Shown one piece after another: positions 15,157-24,144 of a stretch of 35,027 bases of DNA. Both the position numbers and the translations under genes were made by a program. The first letter of the stretch is position 1. Each line of letters begins with the position of its first letter. Origin of the DNA: an uncultured Prevotella sp. (GTDB lineage: Bacteria > Bacteroidota > Bacteroidia > Bacteroidales > Bacteroidaceae); contig URLQ01000006.1 in NCBI GenBank assembly GCA_900548745.1, positions 1 through 35,027 of the forward strand, written 5' to 3'. The notes under the pieces are model-generated. The model was not told the DNA's origin and did no database searches. It saw only the letters and a program-made list of their open reading frames with translations.

Positions 15157-16737
15157 ATGTCAAAGAATCAAGAATATATCCAACAATATGCAGAGTATGC
15201 CATGGAACAGATGCGCAGATATGGCATACCTGCATCTGTCACACTTGCACAGGGTATCTGTGAAAGTGCCAGTGGGCAGAGTGAACTGTCCCGTAAGGGA
15301 AACAACCATTTTGGGATCAAAGCTACCTCCAGCTGGATTGAGAATGGAGGCAAATATCTTGTATATACCGATGACCGTCCAAACGAAAAGTTTTGCCAGT
15401 ATGCGAATGTTGGAGATTCCTATGAGCATCATTCTCAGTTCCTGAAAAGGAACGGAAGATACGCAGAGCTGTTCCAACTCTCTCCTGATGACTACAAAGG
15501 ATGGACAAACGGATTACAGGATGCAGGATATGCGTCAAGCAAACAATACGCAGCAACCCTTCAGAATATTATCGAGAAGAACGGATTGCAAAAATATGAC
15601 CAGATGGTAATGCAGGAGATGAAGGCAGAGGGTAAATCCTTTGGAACTGCTGACAATCCGCGTCAAGCCACATCAAATGATGTTTCCGTACAGGATACTG
15701 AAGAAAAGAAATATTCCTTCCCTTTAAAGAGAGAGGAGTTTATGCTAGTTACTTCTCCCTTTGGTACAAGAAAAGACCCTTTAGACACAAGTAAAAATCA
15801 GGTGCATAAAGGAATTGACATCCAGACAAATCATGAGGCCGTCCTTGCTACTGAAGATAAGGGAAAAGTTGTCAATGTGAACAGTAATGCCAATACAAAC
15901 GGAGGACGGTCTGTGACTGTCGAGTACAACAGAAACGATGGCAGCATATATCAATGTACCTACATGCATCTGGACAGTATATCCGTCAAGGTCGGTGATG
16001 AAGTCGCTGCCGGACAGAAGCTTGGCATTTCAGGAAACACCGGGTATCGGACTACCGGCGAACATCTTCATTTTGGAGTAAAATCTATATCCACAGATGG
16101 AACAAAAAGAGATATTGACCCGGCTGCATATCTTGCTGAGATCGCACAAAAAGGGAACATCTCATTACAGGTTCTCAGTAACGGAAAAGATCTGACTGCG
16201 CAATACAAGAGTGCAGGTCAATCCGATGCCAATGTGCAACCAGAGACAGCCATGAGCCCGGACGACTGGATGAAGAAGATTTTGTCCTCTGAAGACAGTG
16301 GGGTGAATATGCCTATAGCAGATCCTGTAATAGAGATAGCCATGACTATGTTCACCTCACTCATGGCTCTTGCCCTCCAGATAGACAAGTCAAGTGAGGA
16401 AGAAAAGATGCAGAAGGCTACTGGCGCAGCTATCAGTAAAAGCATAGACCTTACTCCTATCCTCCCTTCCTATAAGACCTGCACCATAAGCCTGCAGGAT
16501 GGTAAACCCAATCTGTACGCAGACAATGGAGTTGTACAGCTCAACAGAGAACTGAGCAATGCAGAAATAACCAAGATCCAACAGACACTTGGCAGTACCA
16601 TGATGAACGATGACGAGAAACGACGAAGCATCGCCTCTGTTATTAAATCTGCCGTGGTCACGCTGCAGATGTCACAAAACTATCAGAACAATCTGGAGAC
16701 ACAACAGGGCAGACAGGAATCTGTTCAGCTAAAATAA
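15157..16737 (+). CDS. Two-domain peptidoglycan hydrolase: glucosaminidase (GH73-like) plus M23 peptidase
   Basis: A 526-residue protein. Residues about 8-148 match the FlgJ/GH73 glucosaminidase fold: IPASVTLAQGICESASGQS with the catalytic-type Glu36, then GNNHFGIK and GYASSKQYAATLQNII. Residues about 195-325 are an intact M23 peptidase: PFGTRKDP, HKGID (His217, Asp221), YMHLD (His271) and EHLHF (His303, His305). The remaining ~200 residues include a hydrophobic segment (MTMFTSLMALALQI, near 393-406) and a helical end. It would cut both glycan and peptide bonds of the wall, as expected for a conjugation-associated VirB1/CwlT-type lysin. No signal peptide is present, which is odd for a wall enzyme. 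It sits 12 nt after the MutS-domain gene. Confidence 0.88.
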   Translation: MSKNQEYIQQYAEYAMEQMRRYGIPASVTLAQGICESASGQSELSRKGNNHFGIKATSSWIENGGKYLVYTDDRPNEKFCQYANVGDSYEHHSQFLKRNGRYAELFQLSPDDYKGWTNGLQDAGYASSKQYAATLQNIIEKNGLQKYDQMVMQEMKAEGKSFGTADNPRQATSNDVSVQDTEEKKYSFPLKREEFMLVTSPFGTRKDPLDTSKNQVHKGIDIQTNHEAVLATEDKGKVVNVNSNANTNGGRSVTVEYNRNDGSIYQCTYMHLDSISVKVGDEVAAGQKLGISGNTGYRTTGEHLHFGVKSISTDGTKRDIDPAAYLAEIAQKGNISLQVLSNGKDLTAQYKSAGQSDANVQPETAMSPDDWMKKILSSEDSGVNMPIADPVIEIAMTMFTSLMALALQIDKSSEEEKMQKATGAAISKSIDLTPILPSYKTCTISLQDGKPNLYADNGVVQLNRELSNAEITKIQQTLGSTMMNDDEKRRSIASVIKSAVVTLQMSQNYQNNLETQQGRQESVQLK

Positions 16738-16774
16738 TTTGCTTTATTAAGTATAACAATAAATTCATTCTACT

Positions 16775-17389
16775 ATGATTAAATGTAATGTAACCGTGTG
16801 TGGGACAGTTTCCCGCCAGGCACAAATGCGTTCAAACAAAGAGGGTACGCAGTTCGCATCATTCGGTATCAATGTCATTATCCAGGCAAAATCAGGAATC
16901 AACAAGACAGTTGAAATCAGTGTAGCCAAGACCTGCAACAACCTGTCTGAGTTACCAACAATTCAAGTTGGGACTCGCATAGAAGTAGCCGGTATTCTAA
17001 TGTTTCACAAAAAGGGAGAAGCATTATACCTTAACCTGTCTGCAACTGGCATTAACACATTCAATGCAAGCAGTAACGACGGCATTAACGGTACAATGGA
17101 GTTCAGAGGTACTTTAGGCAAACAAATCGAGGAAAAGACAACAAAAAGTGGCAAGTCATTTACGGTATTTTCCGCCTATAGTAGCGAAAAGGATGGAGAA
17201 AATTATACCTATACCTGGGTACGCTTTATGCAATTCGACAAAAGAAAAGAAGCCTGGATGCAACCCAAAGCCGGAATCAATGCTAAGGGGGATTTGGAAT
17301 TAGGTGTGTACAATAACAGACTTGACCTTACATGCCGCATAAGCGAATGCTCTCTTTGGGAGAAAAGCTCTAACTCTTACCAACACTAA
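16775..17389 (+). CDS. Single-stranded DNA-binding-like protein with two OB folds
   Basis: A 204-residue protein. Residues 1-95 follow the SSB OB-fold pattern (VTVCGTVSRQAQMRSNKEGTQ, then ASFGINV, VEISVAKTC and a GTRIEVAGIL strand). Residues about 108-195 look like a second, diverged OB fold starting MEFRGTLGKQIEEKTTKSGK with TWVRFMQF in the place of the second strand pair. The C-terminus (KSSNSYQH) lacks the acidic DDDIPF-like tail that normal SSBs use to recruit partners. Family knowledge: mobile-element SSBs coat the transferred strand. The stop codon TAA overlaps the ArdC start by one base at 17389, so the two are probably translationally coupled, fitting a joint role on entering single-stranded DNA. 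Confidence 0.8.
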   Translation: MIKCNVTVCGTVSRQAQMRSNKEGTQFASFGINVIIQAKSGINKTVEISVAKTCNNLSELPTIQVGTRIEVAGILMFHKKGEALYLNLSATGINTFNASSNDGINGTMEFRGTLGKQIEEKTTKSGKSFTVFSAYSSEKDGENYTYTWVRFMQFDKRKEAWMQPKAGINAKGDLELGVYNNRLDLTCRISECSLWEKSSNSYQH

Positions 17390-18900
17390 TGATTATGACA
17401 GGTAAAAAGATTTATAATTCAGATGGCCGTAGCAGTGAAGATAAGGCCTTGGACAAATTCGCAGAGATGATGATTGAGAAAATCAAGACTTTGCAGAATG
17501 ACTGGAAGAAGCCTTGGTTTACAGATAAATCCATCTCTTGGCCAAGAAATCTTTCTGGCCGCGAATACAATGGAATGAATGCACTCTTACTCATGATGCA
17601 CTGTGAGAAACAGGGATATAAACTGCCTGTATTTTGTACTTTTGACCGTGTAGCCGGTCTGAACTATACCAAAGACAAGCAGGGAGTCCGTCAGCAGATA
17701 AAGGATAACAATGGGCAGGAATTGCCAAAGGTTTCCATTCTGAAAGGAGAAAAGAGTTTCCCGGTGTTCATCACGACATTCACTGTTGTCGATAAAGAGA
17801 CAAAAGAAAAAATTAAATACGATGACTATAAACTGTTGAGTGAAGAAGAAAAGAAAGGCTACAACGTCTATCCAAAGCTTCAAGTATATAACGTATTTAA
17901 TGTGCATCAGACCAATCTTCAGGAAGCTCGTCCTGATTTATATAAGAAACTTGCCGATGAAGGAAAACAGATACGTCCACAATCTGAAGGTGAGGAATTT
18001 TCCTTTGCTCCTCTCGACAGGATAATAAAGGATAATGGATGGATCTGCCCTATCAAACCTACTTACGGAGACAGTGCCTACTACAGCATTTCAAAGAATG
18101 AGATTGTCGTTCCTGAGAAAAAGCAGTTCAAGGATGGTGAGTCATTCTATACCAACCTGGGGCATGAAATGGCCCATTCCACAGGAGCAGAAAATCAGTT
18201 GGGAAGACTACAGCCGACATCCTTTGGTAGTAAGGAGTATGCCCGGGAAGAGCTTGTGGCCGAGCTAAGTGCAGCCCTCGTTGCACAACGCTATGGTATG
18301 ACCAAGCATCTGAAAGAAGACAGTGCCAGTTACCTCAAAAGCTGGCTTGACAGCTTGAATGAATCTCCAGAATTCATCAAAACTACACTGACAGATGTGA
18401 AAAAGGCATCAAGTATGATTACAAAATGTATTGATGCCATGCAACAGAAAATTGACCAGGAACAAAACATAGAAGCTGGCCAAAGCAAAAGTCAGGAGCC
18501 TGTGTACTATGCTTCTGTAGCCTACCTTCAAATGGGTGAAGACACAGACAGACTTGACAAGCTACAAGAAAAAGGCGATTATGAGACACTATTAAAGGAA
18601 GCCATTGAGTACGATGCCGGTGATGCCATAGACCTGTCCAACACTTACCTGTCTCCTACAAAATATCGTGGAGATGACCTGTTGGTGGAGAACGAACATT
18701 ATGCCGTGATATATAACCCATCTGTTGGAGGTACCTATGATGTGATGCGTAAAGTCTCAGCCGAAGAAGTCAGGCAAAACATCAACCGTTACGGATTACC
18801 TGATAACGCCACTGCTGATGTCAAGTCCATCGCTGAAAAGCCGGAACATGAAATGGAAGCTGTCGTAGAAGAAGAGACTCACTTTCATCGAGGAAGATAA
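17389..18900 (+). CDS. ArdC-type antirestriction protein (zincin)
   Basis: A 503-residue protein. Residues about 20-130 match the ArdC N-terminal single-stranded DNA-binding domain (LQNDWKKPWFTDKSISWPRN, then GREYNGMNALLL). Residues about 205-340 hold the zincin domain with an intact HEMAHSTG (His259, Glu260, His263) and a third-ligand region EELVAELSAALVAQRYG. A C-terminal region (about 375-490) is a separate domain of unknown role. Family knowledge: ArdC proteins bind single-stranded DNA and protect incoming DNA from restriction; some cleave host proteins. The gene starts inside the SSB stop codon; ATG at 17395 is an alternative start. It is the last gene of the operon. Confidence 0.86.
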   Translation: MIMTGKKIYNSDGRSSEDKALDKFAEMMIEKIKTLQNDWKKPWFTDKSISWPRNLSGREYNGMNALLLMMHCEKQGYKLPVFCTFDRVAGLNYTKDKQGVRQQIKDNNGQELPKVSILKGEKSFPVFITTFTVVDKETKEKIKYDDYKLLSEEEKKGYNVYPKLQVYNVFNVHQTNLQEARPDLYKKLADEGKQIRPQSEGEEFSFAPLDRIIKDNGWICPIKPTYGDSAYYSISKNEIVVPEKKQFKDGESFYTNLGHEMAHSTGAENQLGRLQPTSFGSKEYAREELVAELSAALVAQRYGMTKHLKEDSASYLKSWLDSLNESPEFIKTTLTDVKKASSMITKCIDAMQQKIDQEQNIEAGQSKSQEPVYYASVAYLQMGEDTDRLDKLQEKGDYETLLKEAIEYDAGDAIDLSNTYLSPTKYRGDDLLVENEHYAVIYNPSVGGTYDVMRKVSAEEVRQNINRYGLPDNATADVKSIAEKPEHEMEAVVEEETHFHRGR

Positions 18901-18943
18901 TGGAATACTCTAATCTTTCCCTCTCGTATTATCAAAAACACAA

Positions 18944-18993
18944 ATCCACTTGTATTAAGTTTCGTTTATTTCGAAGTTCTAAGACAAGTGGAT
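18944..18993. terminator. Inverted repeat after the long operon, candidate terminator
   Basis: ATCCACTTGT (18944-18953) and ACAAGTGGAT (18984-18993) are perfect complements around a 30-nt spacer, 43 nt after the ArdC stop, followed by an AT-rich tract (AATTTATTAATC). It probably ends the 15.6-kb operon. The long spacer is not typical, so a recombination or regulatory role cannot be excluded. Confidence 0.45.
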
Positions 18994-19239
18994 AATTTAT
19001 TAATCATTGAAATTTTCTTCTTAATCAAAAAACAAAAGACTTGTAATTAATAGCATTATATCAATGTCGTATTTTCCATATTAATTAGAAGTAGTAAAGA
19101 TATTTATATTATATTGTTTTAGTTTTTCCATCTGACAAATACTTATTATGGAGAAAATAATGATTACTATATCTATTATAATCAATGATTTATCAAATAT
19201 CCAAGTAAAAAAGGTAATTTTGCAAAAATATATATTACA
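18994..19239. other. AT-rich intergenic region, no gene seen
   Basis: Together with the repeat before it this makes 339 nt without a gene between ArdC and the PD-(D/E)XK-like gene. It is very AT-rich and rich in short direct and inverted words but shows no open frame, tRNA or long repeat. The only specific element is the promoter-like box at 19215-19222. Confidence 0.5.
19215..19222 (+). promoter_or_regulatory. Candidate -7 box (TAnnTTTG) of the PD-(D/E)XK-like gene
   Basis: TAATTTTG fits the Bacteroidetes -7 consensus and lies 17 nt before the ATG at 19240, which would give a very short leader. No clear -33 box is seen about 20 nt further upstream. It suggests the gene is transcribed on its own. 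Confidence 0.42.
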
Positions 19240-20958
19240 ATGGAAACTGAAATATACATAGAATATAAAATGATCTTCTCAGACATGCCTCTCGCTATAT
19301 CTGATTATTTGAAAAATATAGATAGACAAAATTTAATTTGTTTCGCATTGCGATTGATATATTCTGATGGCAAGTATAGTGACTTTAAGGATTATTGTTC
19401 AGAGTTTTTTTGTACAGAAAATTTCAATTTTGTGAATGATTGTTATAAACATCTATACGAATATATACAAGAAAGTGAAAATAACATCTCATACATTATC
19501 CCTCATAAATACATTATTATATCGCAATCAACGGCATTAGAGCTATTAAGACAGATCTTTTCAATTGACAAAAATGAATTTGTTGTTAATGTTCCTAAAG
19601 ATCTGCAAGAGCAATATTTGTTTAAGGCACTCTTACTAATCAACCAGATAATTGGTTATTGGGAAGTTCCTGTTGAATTAAATTCACAAGGTGAAACGAC
19701 TAATTTATGTTTGGCTAAATCTATTGTGTGTACGACCCTTAATTCATTTGAAAGTTCCAATATAAGTCCAGAATATGTGGCAATGTTACAAATAATTAAA
19801 GGCTACCATTTCTTCAATTATTGCAAAGATTCACCACAATTTCAAAATCATCTCAAAGAATTTTTAACGAAAAATGGATTCACTATTTGGCAACAATATC
19901 TTTATGAAGCTATTAATTTGATTTTTTATCCTTTAAAAAATAAAAAAGGAGGGTTTCCTGTAATCCTATTAAACGAACAAAAGGATGGAGAAACCTTCTT
20001 ACATAATATTTCATTTAATGAAGATACCATTGTTTCATTAGATGAAAACTTTGATTATACATACTTCAAAGCACATCCTCTCATTGAGATGAAGGATGGT
20101 TCATATTTACCAATTAGTCCCATTTTCTGTATAAATCGTCTTTATCGTAGTGTATATTTTGAATTTAGAGAAATTAATAGAACTTTTATCGGTACATCTA
20201 AATATTTGAATGACAAATCATTGCTTCCCATTCTTACTACAGAGTTCTCCGAACAGATACTATTCGATAATTACATTAGAAACACGCTCTCCAGACATCA
20301 CGGCGTGAAACTATCAGACAACGATTGTAAGCAAATAAAAACTATTGGTCGTGAACCTGATTTTTACTTTCGTGATGGAAACAATATTATATTGTTTGAA
20401 AACAAAGATATTAAAATTGCAGATAAAGTTATAAGTAGTAAAAAATATGATTTATTGGATGCTGAACTTCAAAAGAAACTAATCAACAAACATGGAGTCG
20501 AGCAATTAATATACAACATCAAACGTATAAATGATAAAGCTTTTATATGGGACTCTCAAATTCCTAATAATCCAAGGATATATCCAATCCTTGTAATAGA
20601 TGACAACTCTCTATGCGTTCCTGGACTTAACTATATACTCAATGAAGCATTTCAGAAACAAATAAAAGATTATAATATCAGAATAAAAGTATACCCTTTA
20701 ATATTAGTTGAATTAGATACATTAATTGCTTTTAAAAATTATTTTCAATCTAATAGTGTTAGATTGAAGAAGATATTAGATAAATACTATGACTACATTG
20801 CAACTAATAAAAAAAACAAGAGCATCGTACAAATATTTCGAAAATATTTCCCGTTTTATACTTTTATGGCAAAAGAAATCGTAAAATCACCATTTGACAA
20901 TACTATATTTAAAGAAGTATATAATAGCCTTATTAAGGCTCTAAATATTGAGGAATAG
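19240..20958 (+). CDS. PD-(D/E)XK nuclease-like protein, candidate defence or cargo gene
   Basis: A 572-residue cytoplasmic protein, clearly more AT-rich than the operons on either side. No named family is recognised. Residues about 365-395 carry a pattern typical of restriction-type PD-(D/E)XK nucleases: REPDFYFRDG, then IILFENKDIK, giving Asp374 and Glu387-x-Lys389 on consecutive strands; Glu335 or Glu338 in a preceding helix could be the first acidic residue, and EQLIYNIKRIN (from Glu421) would be the following helix. The first ~330 residues are mostly helical and may be the specificity or sensing part. The gene has its own promoter-like box and terminator and no partner gene. A restriction or abortive-infection role is inference; the nuclease motif itself is moderately convincing. 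Confidence 0.75.
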   Translation: METEIYIEYKMIFSDMPLAISDYLKNIDRQNLICFALRLIYSDGKYSDFKDYCSEFFCTENFNFVNDCYKHLYEYIQESENNISYIIPHKYIIISQSTALELLRQIFSIDKNEFVVNVPKDLQEQYLFKALLLINQIIGYWEVPVELNSQGETTNLCLAKSIVCTTLNSFESSNISPEYVAMLQIIKGYHFFNYCKDSPQFQNHLKEFLTKNGFTIWQQYLYEAINLIFYPLKNKKGGFPVILLNEQKDGETFLHNISFNEDTIVSLDENFDYTYFKAHPLIEMKDGSYLPISPIFCINRLYRSVYFEFREINRTFIGTSKYLNDKSLLPILTTEFSEQILFDNYIRNTLSRHHGVKLSDNDCKQIKTIGREPDFYFRDGNNIILFENKDIKIADKVISSKKYDLLDAELQKKLINKHGVEQLIYNIKRINDKAFIWDSQIPNNPRIYPILVIDDNSLCVPGLNYILNEAFQKQIKDYNIRIKVYPLILVELDTLIAFKNYFQSNSVRLKKILDKYYDYIATNKKNKSIVQIFRKYFPFYTFMAKEIVKSPFDNTIFKEVYNSLIKALNIEE

Positions 20959-20960
20959 TT

Positions 20961-20998
20961 TTATATTACATTAATAAGAATGTAATTCTGTAATATAA
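20961..20998 (+). terminator. Terminator-like hairpin after the PD-(D/E)XK-like gene
   Basis: TTATATTACA (20961-20970) pairs with TGTAATATAA (20989-20998), with a small inner stem GAAT/ATTC, directly after the stop codon and followed by TTTTATTT. Weak because it is AT-rich, but the position fits. Confidence 0.5.
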
Positions 20999-21020
20999 TT
21001 TTATTTGAGTTGATATATAT

Positions 21021-21056
21021 AAGAAGGTATGCAAGGAAATCCGTGCATACCTTCTT
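21021..21056. terminator. Bidirectional terminator, perfect 13-bp stem
   Basis: AAGAAGGTATGCA (21021-21033) and TGCATACCTTCTT (21044-21056) form a perfect 13-bp stem with a short inner GGA/TCC pairing. It lies between the convergent PD-(D/E)XK-like gene (plus) and the OmpA-like gene (minus) and probably ends transcription from both sides. There is no long T-tract. Confidence 0.7.
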
Positions 21057-21128
21057 AATCAAAATGCCATGTTATACGACAAATAAAAGTCTAACGACTT
21101 TTTAGCAAAATCTTCACATTAATAATTA

Positions 21129-22577
21129 TCACTCAGTAAGCATGACCATCGTAAAACGGTTTGAGTCATTAGCCTTATATTTATCTATTCCACCAAAGCT
21201 GTGCAGATGAATTAGACCTTCAGGTACCCCTCTATCCACAAGTATTTGAGCAATATATCTGGCACGACGCTGAGCAAGTTCCTGATTGATGGACTGTGTA
21301 CCAGTGGCGCTGTCGGCCGCTCCTGATATGGCCACTTTTAAATTATGCGTCTTGGATATTTTTGCTATATCATCAAGGTTCACAATCTGAGATTCATCTA
21401 CAAGCCTATCAGAGTTTAGCTGGAAGAAGAAGTACACCGGAACACCCACTGTTATCTTTGAATTACCTGAATTTACTATTGAGTCCAATGCATTATTATT
21501 TGCAGACATAAGATTATCAGATACATTTTGACCGGCAGAGAAAAGTGAGTCTGACTGGCTGTTCCCAGTCTGTGCATGCGCATCCACAAGACCGATTTCA
21601 GCATCATCAGCCGAGTTTTCAGCTATACCGTCAATACCTGATTTGCTTTCTGGTGAGCCAGACTTTTTCCCGGACAACCGTGCTCTTAGTGAGTTAAGCC
21701 CACTATAGTTATTCTTGGGATAGACTGTCTGTACCTCTTTGTCTCCAGACATTTTTTTCTGCAATCGTATATTCTCATCCTTCATATAGGAGATGTAATC
21801 CTTGAGATAAGCATTCTGCTCGATATAAGGTGTAGCATCAACCACACGCTTCCATCCAGCCTTTCCTAATGTGATGGAAAGACCGGCTGAGACCGTAAGC
21901 ATATTATCCTTGAATTTTATGGAGCTGCCTATGTTGTCAAAGTTCTGGGCTGTAGTCAGTCCACTGACACCAGCAACAAGTTTTACCCTGTTGCCAATTC
22001 TATAACCTATCTCCAGTCCATAGGTAAATGCGAACGGACGGCTGCCATCGGAACCACTGCCACATGAACAAGGATCAGACCAGTCCGCATTATGAACCAT
22101 ACCCACTCCCACATAAGGAACAATATTCCAAAGAGAGAGTCCGTGCTCATTCTGACGGAGTCCGGAAGTCAGATTGTACATCAAGTCTGCGTGATAAAAC
22201 TGATACTTCATAGATTTGAACTCAGCGTTCTTGAACGTCAGTCCCTGAAAACCTACACGTCCACCGATTGCGGGTGTGAACCACTTCCCAACGCCGACCT
22301 GCAAGGCTGGTGTTATTCGATCGAACACATCACCGCAACCAATGGGTGATCCGAGAAAAGCTGAAGCCCCGCCCTTAATTTCTATAAACCAATTTCTACC
22401 CCAGTTGGCTGCTTCGCTTACATTCTTCAGATATGTAGGATTCATAGGCAAGAGCATCTGCTCCTGACTGAAAGTATTCTGCTTATAAATGCTGTCAGCA
22501 TTGTGATTGATGTTACTTGCAGAGACTGTCATCGCAGCAAGACATCCGGTTAAAAACATAAGAATATTCTTTCTCAT
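21129..22577 (-). CDS. OmpA-family outer-membrane protein
   Basis: A 482-residue exported protein. A signal peptide (MRKNILMFLTGCLAAMTVSA) leads into a beta-barrel-like region (about residues 60-240; VGKWFTPAIGGRVGFQGLTF), a linker with a likely short coiled coil and a Ser/Asp-rich disordered stretch (about 290-365), and a C-terminal OmpA-like peptidoglycan-binding domain (about 375-482; FFQLNSDRLVDESQ, NLKVAISGAADSATG, LAQRRARYIAQIL). Family knowledge: such proteins tie the outer membrane to the wall. It follows the relaxase gene by 50 nt on the same strand, a pairing seen on Bacteroidales mobilisable elements, and may stabilise the envelope during transfer. Confidence 0.86.
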   Translation of the reverse strand: MRKNILMFLTGCLAAMTVSASNINHNADSIYKQNTFSQEQMLLPMNPTYLKNVSEAANWGRNWFIEIKGGASAFLGSPIGCGDVFDRITPALQVGVGKWFTPAIGGRVGFQGLTFKNAEFKSMKYQFYHADLMYNLTSGLRQNEHGLSLWNIVPYVGVGMVHNADWSDPCSCGSGSDGSRPFAFTYGLEIGYRIGNRVKLVAGVSGLTTAQNFDNIGSSIKFKDNMLTVSAGLSITLGKAGWKRVVDATPYIEQNAYLKDYISYMKDENIRLQKKMSGDKEVQTVYPKNNYSGLNSLRARLSGKKSGSPESKSGIDGIAENSADDAEIGLVDAHAQTGNSQSDSLFSAGQNVSDNLMSANNNALDSIVNSGNSKITVGVPVYFFFQLNSDRLVDESQIVNLDDIAKISKTHNLKVAISGAADSATGTQSINQELAQRRARYIAQILVDRGVPEGLIHLHSFGGIDKYKANDSNRFTMVMLTE

Positions 22578-22627
22578 ATAGTTTGTACTTTAATAATTGA
22601 TACTGTCATAAGCCAAAAGGCTTACCT

Positions 22628-24082
22628 TTACATTCTCTTTTTCCGTTTGACAGATGGCGCACACATCTTGCGTGCCATTGCCAGACACCTACGTGCCCAC
22701 TCACGGTCATCATCTTCCGGCCGCCTTCCCCAACCAGTGGAGGGGCCACCGCCACCTCCGTGAGTCTGGGCAATGGTTGTTGCATCGTCCACATAACCGC
22801 ACACAAGGTTCAAGGCAACCATGACAACATGATTTCCATGTTCCGCCAGTTGACAGAGCAGTGTATCGTCAAATAAAGATTTTGTCTCCTCCGGCATATG
22901 ATGATAGCGTGACGTGAACTCCTGTGACATTGTATCAAGCATTGCACCGTTCAAGTGATAGCTCATGTTATGAGCCCATGAAAGTTCAGACTGATTAGCT
23001 TTGTCTTCCAGTTCCCTGGCTTGCTGCTCAATGTTGGCCTTATCCTCACGAAGAGTTTCAAGCAACCGGTTAGTCTCATCAAGTTTCTTTTCCTTGTCTG
23101 CCAGTTTAGCTTCGACTTGAGCCTTCTGGTATTCTAGACTTTGAATCTTGCGTGCAATCTCCGCACTGATACTCTCGCTGTTGGCCTGCATTTCCCGAAG
23201 AGGACGAAGTTCATCTTCAAGACGGTCCTTCTCCGTCTTCAGATTATCAATCATGGTCGTAAATGACTTCTGTTTCTTCTGGGTTGTTGCCAGTTCCTCG
23301 TTCAGTGACTTCAGCAACTTCCTGTTGTTCTCCAACTGGGCTTCAAGTGTCACACAGGCGTTGGCCAACCATCTTCGGTACTCCTCTGTGGAGCGATGTT
23401 TCGCACCAGATTCCACAACCGACACCCCTCTTGTAAGCCCCCATTTCTCATTAACCTTTGCAAGTTCATCGTGCAGGGTAAGCATATAATTCTTAAACTC
23501 CAGACGGTTCTGTCCATGGAAAATCTGCTTGAAAGCAAACTTGCCGTTTTGGTCTATCGGTAGTAGAGCACAGTGAACATGCGGGTTTTTCTCGTCACAG
23601 TGAACTATAAAGGAAATGATGTTTTCCTCTCCATATTTATCCGTCACGAAGCGATAAATGTCACGAGCCCATTCTTCTATTTCCGGCATACGCCGTACAT
23701 GTTCGTTACCTCCTTTGCTCTCAAAGTCAACTTTCTGATTGCCGAAAGCCAGCTCACGCATACGGTCGGTTGAGCCTCCGAATATGAAGTTGACCACTGT
23801 CCGGAAACGTGGCTCGGCTAGTCCTTCGTTCGGATCCTTGATGCCACGTGATGCAAGGTTTTCTGCCATGCGTTTTGTCAGCGGACGCTTCTTGTCTATC
23901 GGTGTAACAATGCCACCTTTCTGGATCTCGAAATTGAGATGCTCACGGCTACGGTCATAGTTACCCTCACGCATAGCCTGCTCCCATCCCTTATCCGTCC
24001 AGGCACGTAACTCCTCATGGCTCGTCTGTGAGAGCCCTTTGGAAGTCTTTATATCCATGACTTGTTTTGATGTAGTACCCAT
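22628..24082 (-). CDS. mob: MobV-family (Mob/Pre) relaxase
   Basis: A 484-residue relaxase that nicks oriT and pilots the transferred strand. The MobV motifs are visible: NYDRSREHLNFEI (from Asn41) near the N-terminus, and the metal-binding motif HCDEKNPHVH (His161 to His170) with the usual following CALLP. After about residue 250 the protein is a long coiled coil (LEDELRPLREMQ; KLADKEKKLDETNRLLE) as in other MobV proteins, ending in a basic tail. In MobV enzymes an N-terminal His or Tyr acts as nucleophile; which one here is not clear. The gene is directly downstream of a strong oriT candidate and upstream of the OmpA-like gene. The assignment is firm. Confidence 0.92.
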   Translation of the reverse strand: MGTTSKQVMDIKTSKGLSQTSHEELRAWTDKGWEQAMREGNYDRSREHLNFEIQKGGIVTPIDKKRPLTKRMAENLASRGIKDPNEGLAEPRFRTVVNFIFGGSTDRMRELAFGNQKVDFESKGGNEHVRRMPEIEEWARDIYRFVTDKYGEENIISFIVHCDEKNPHVHCALLPIDQNGKFAFKQIFHGQNRLEFKNYMLTLHDELAKVNEKWGLTRGVSVVESGAKHRSTEEYRRWLANACVTLEAQLENNRKLLKSLNEELATTQKKQKSFTTMIDNLKTEKDRLEDELRPLREMQANSESISAEIARKIQSLEYQKAQVEAKLADKEKKLDETNRLLETLREDKANIEQQARELEDKANQSELSWAHNMSYHLNGAMLDTMSQEFTSRYHHMPEETKSLFDDTLLCQLAEHGNHVVMVALNLVCGYVDDATTIAQTHGGGGGPSTGWGRRPEDDDREWARRCLAMARKMCAPSVKRKKRM

Positions 24083-24144
24083 AATGACAATTTTATTTTT
24101 TGCGTTATTCTGAGCCTTTTTTCAGTCTCCTTTGCGGTCATACG

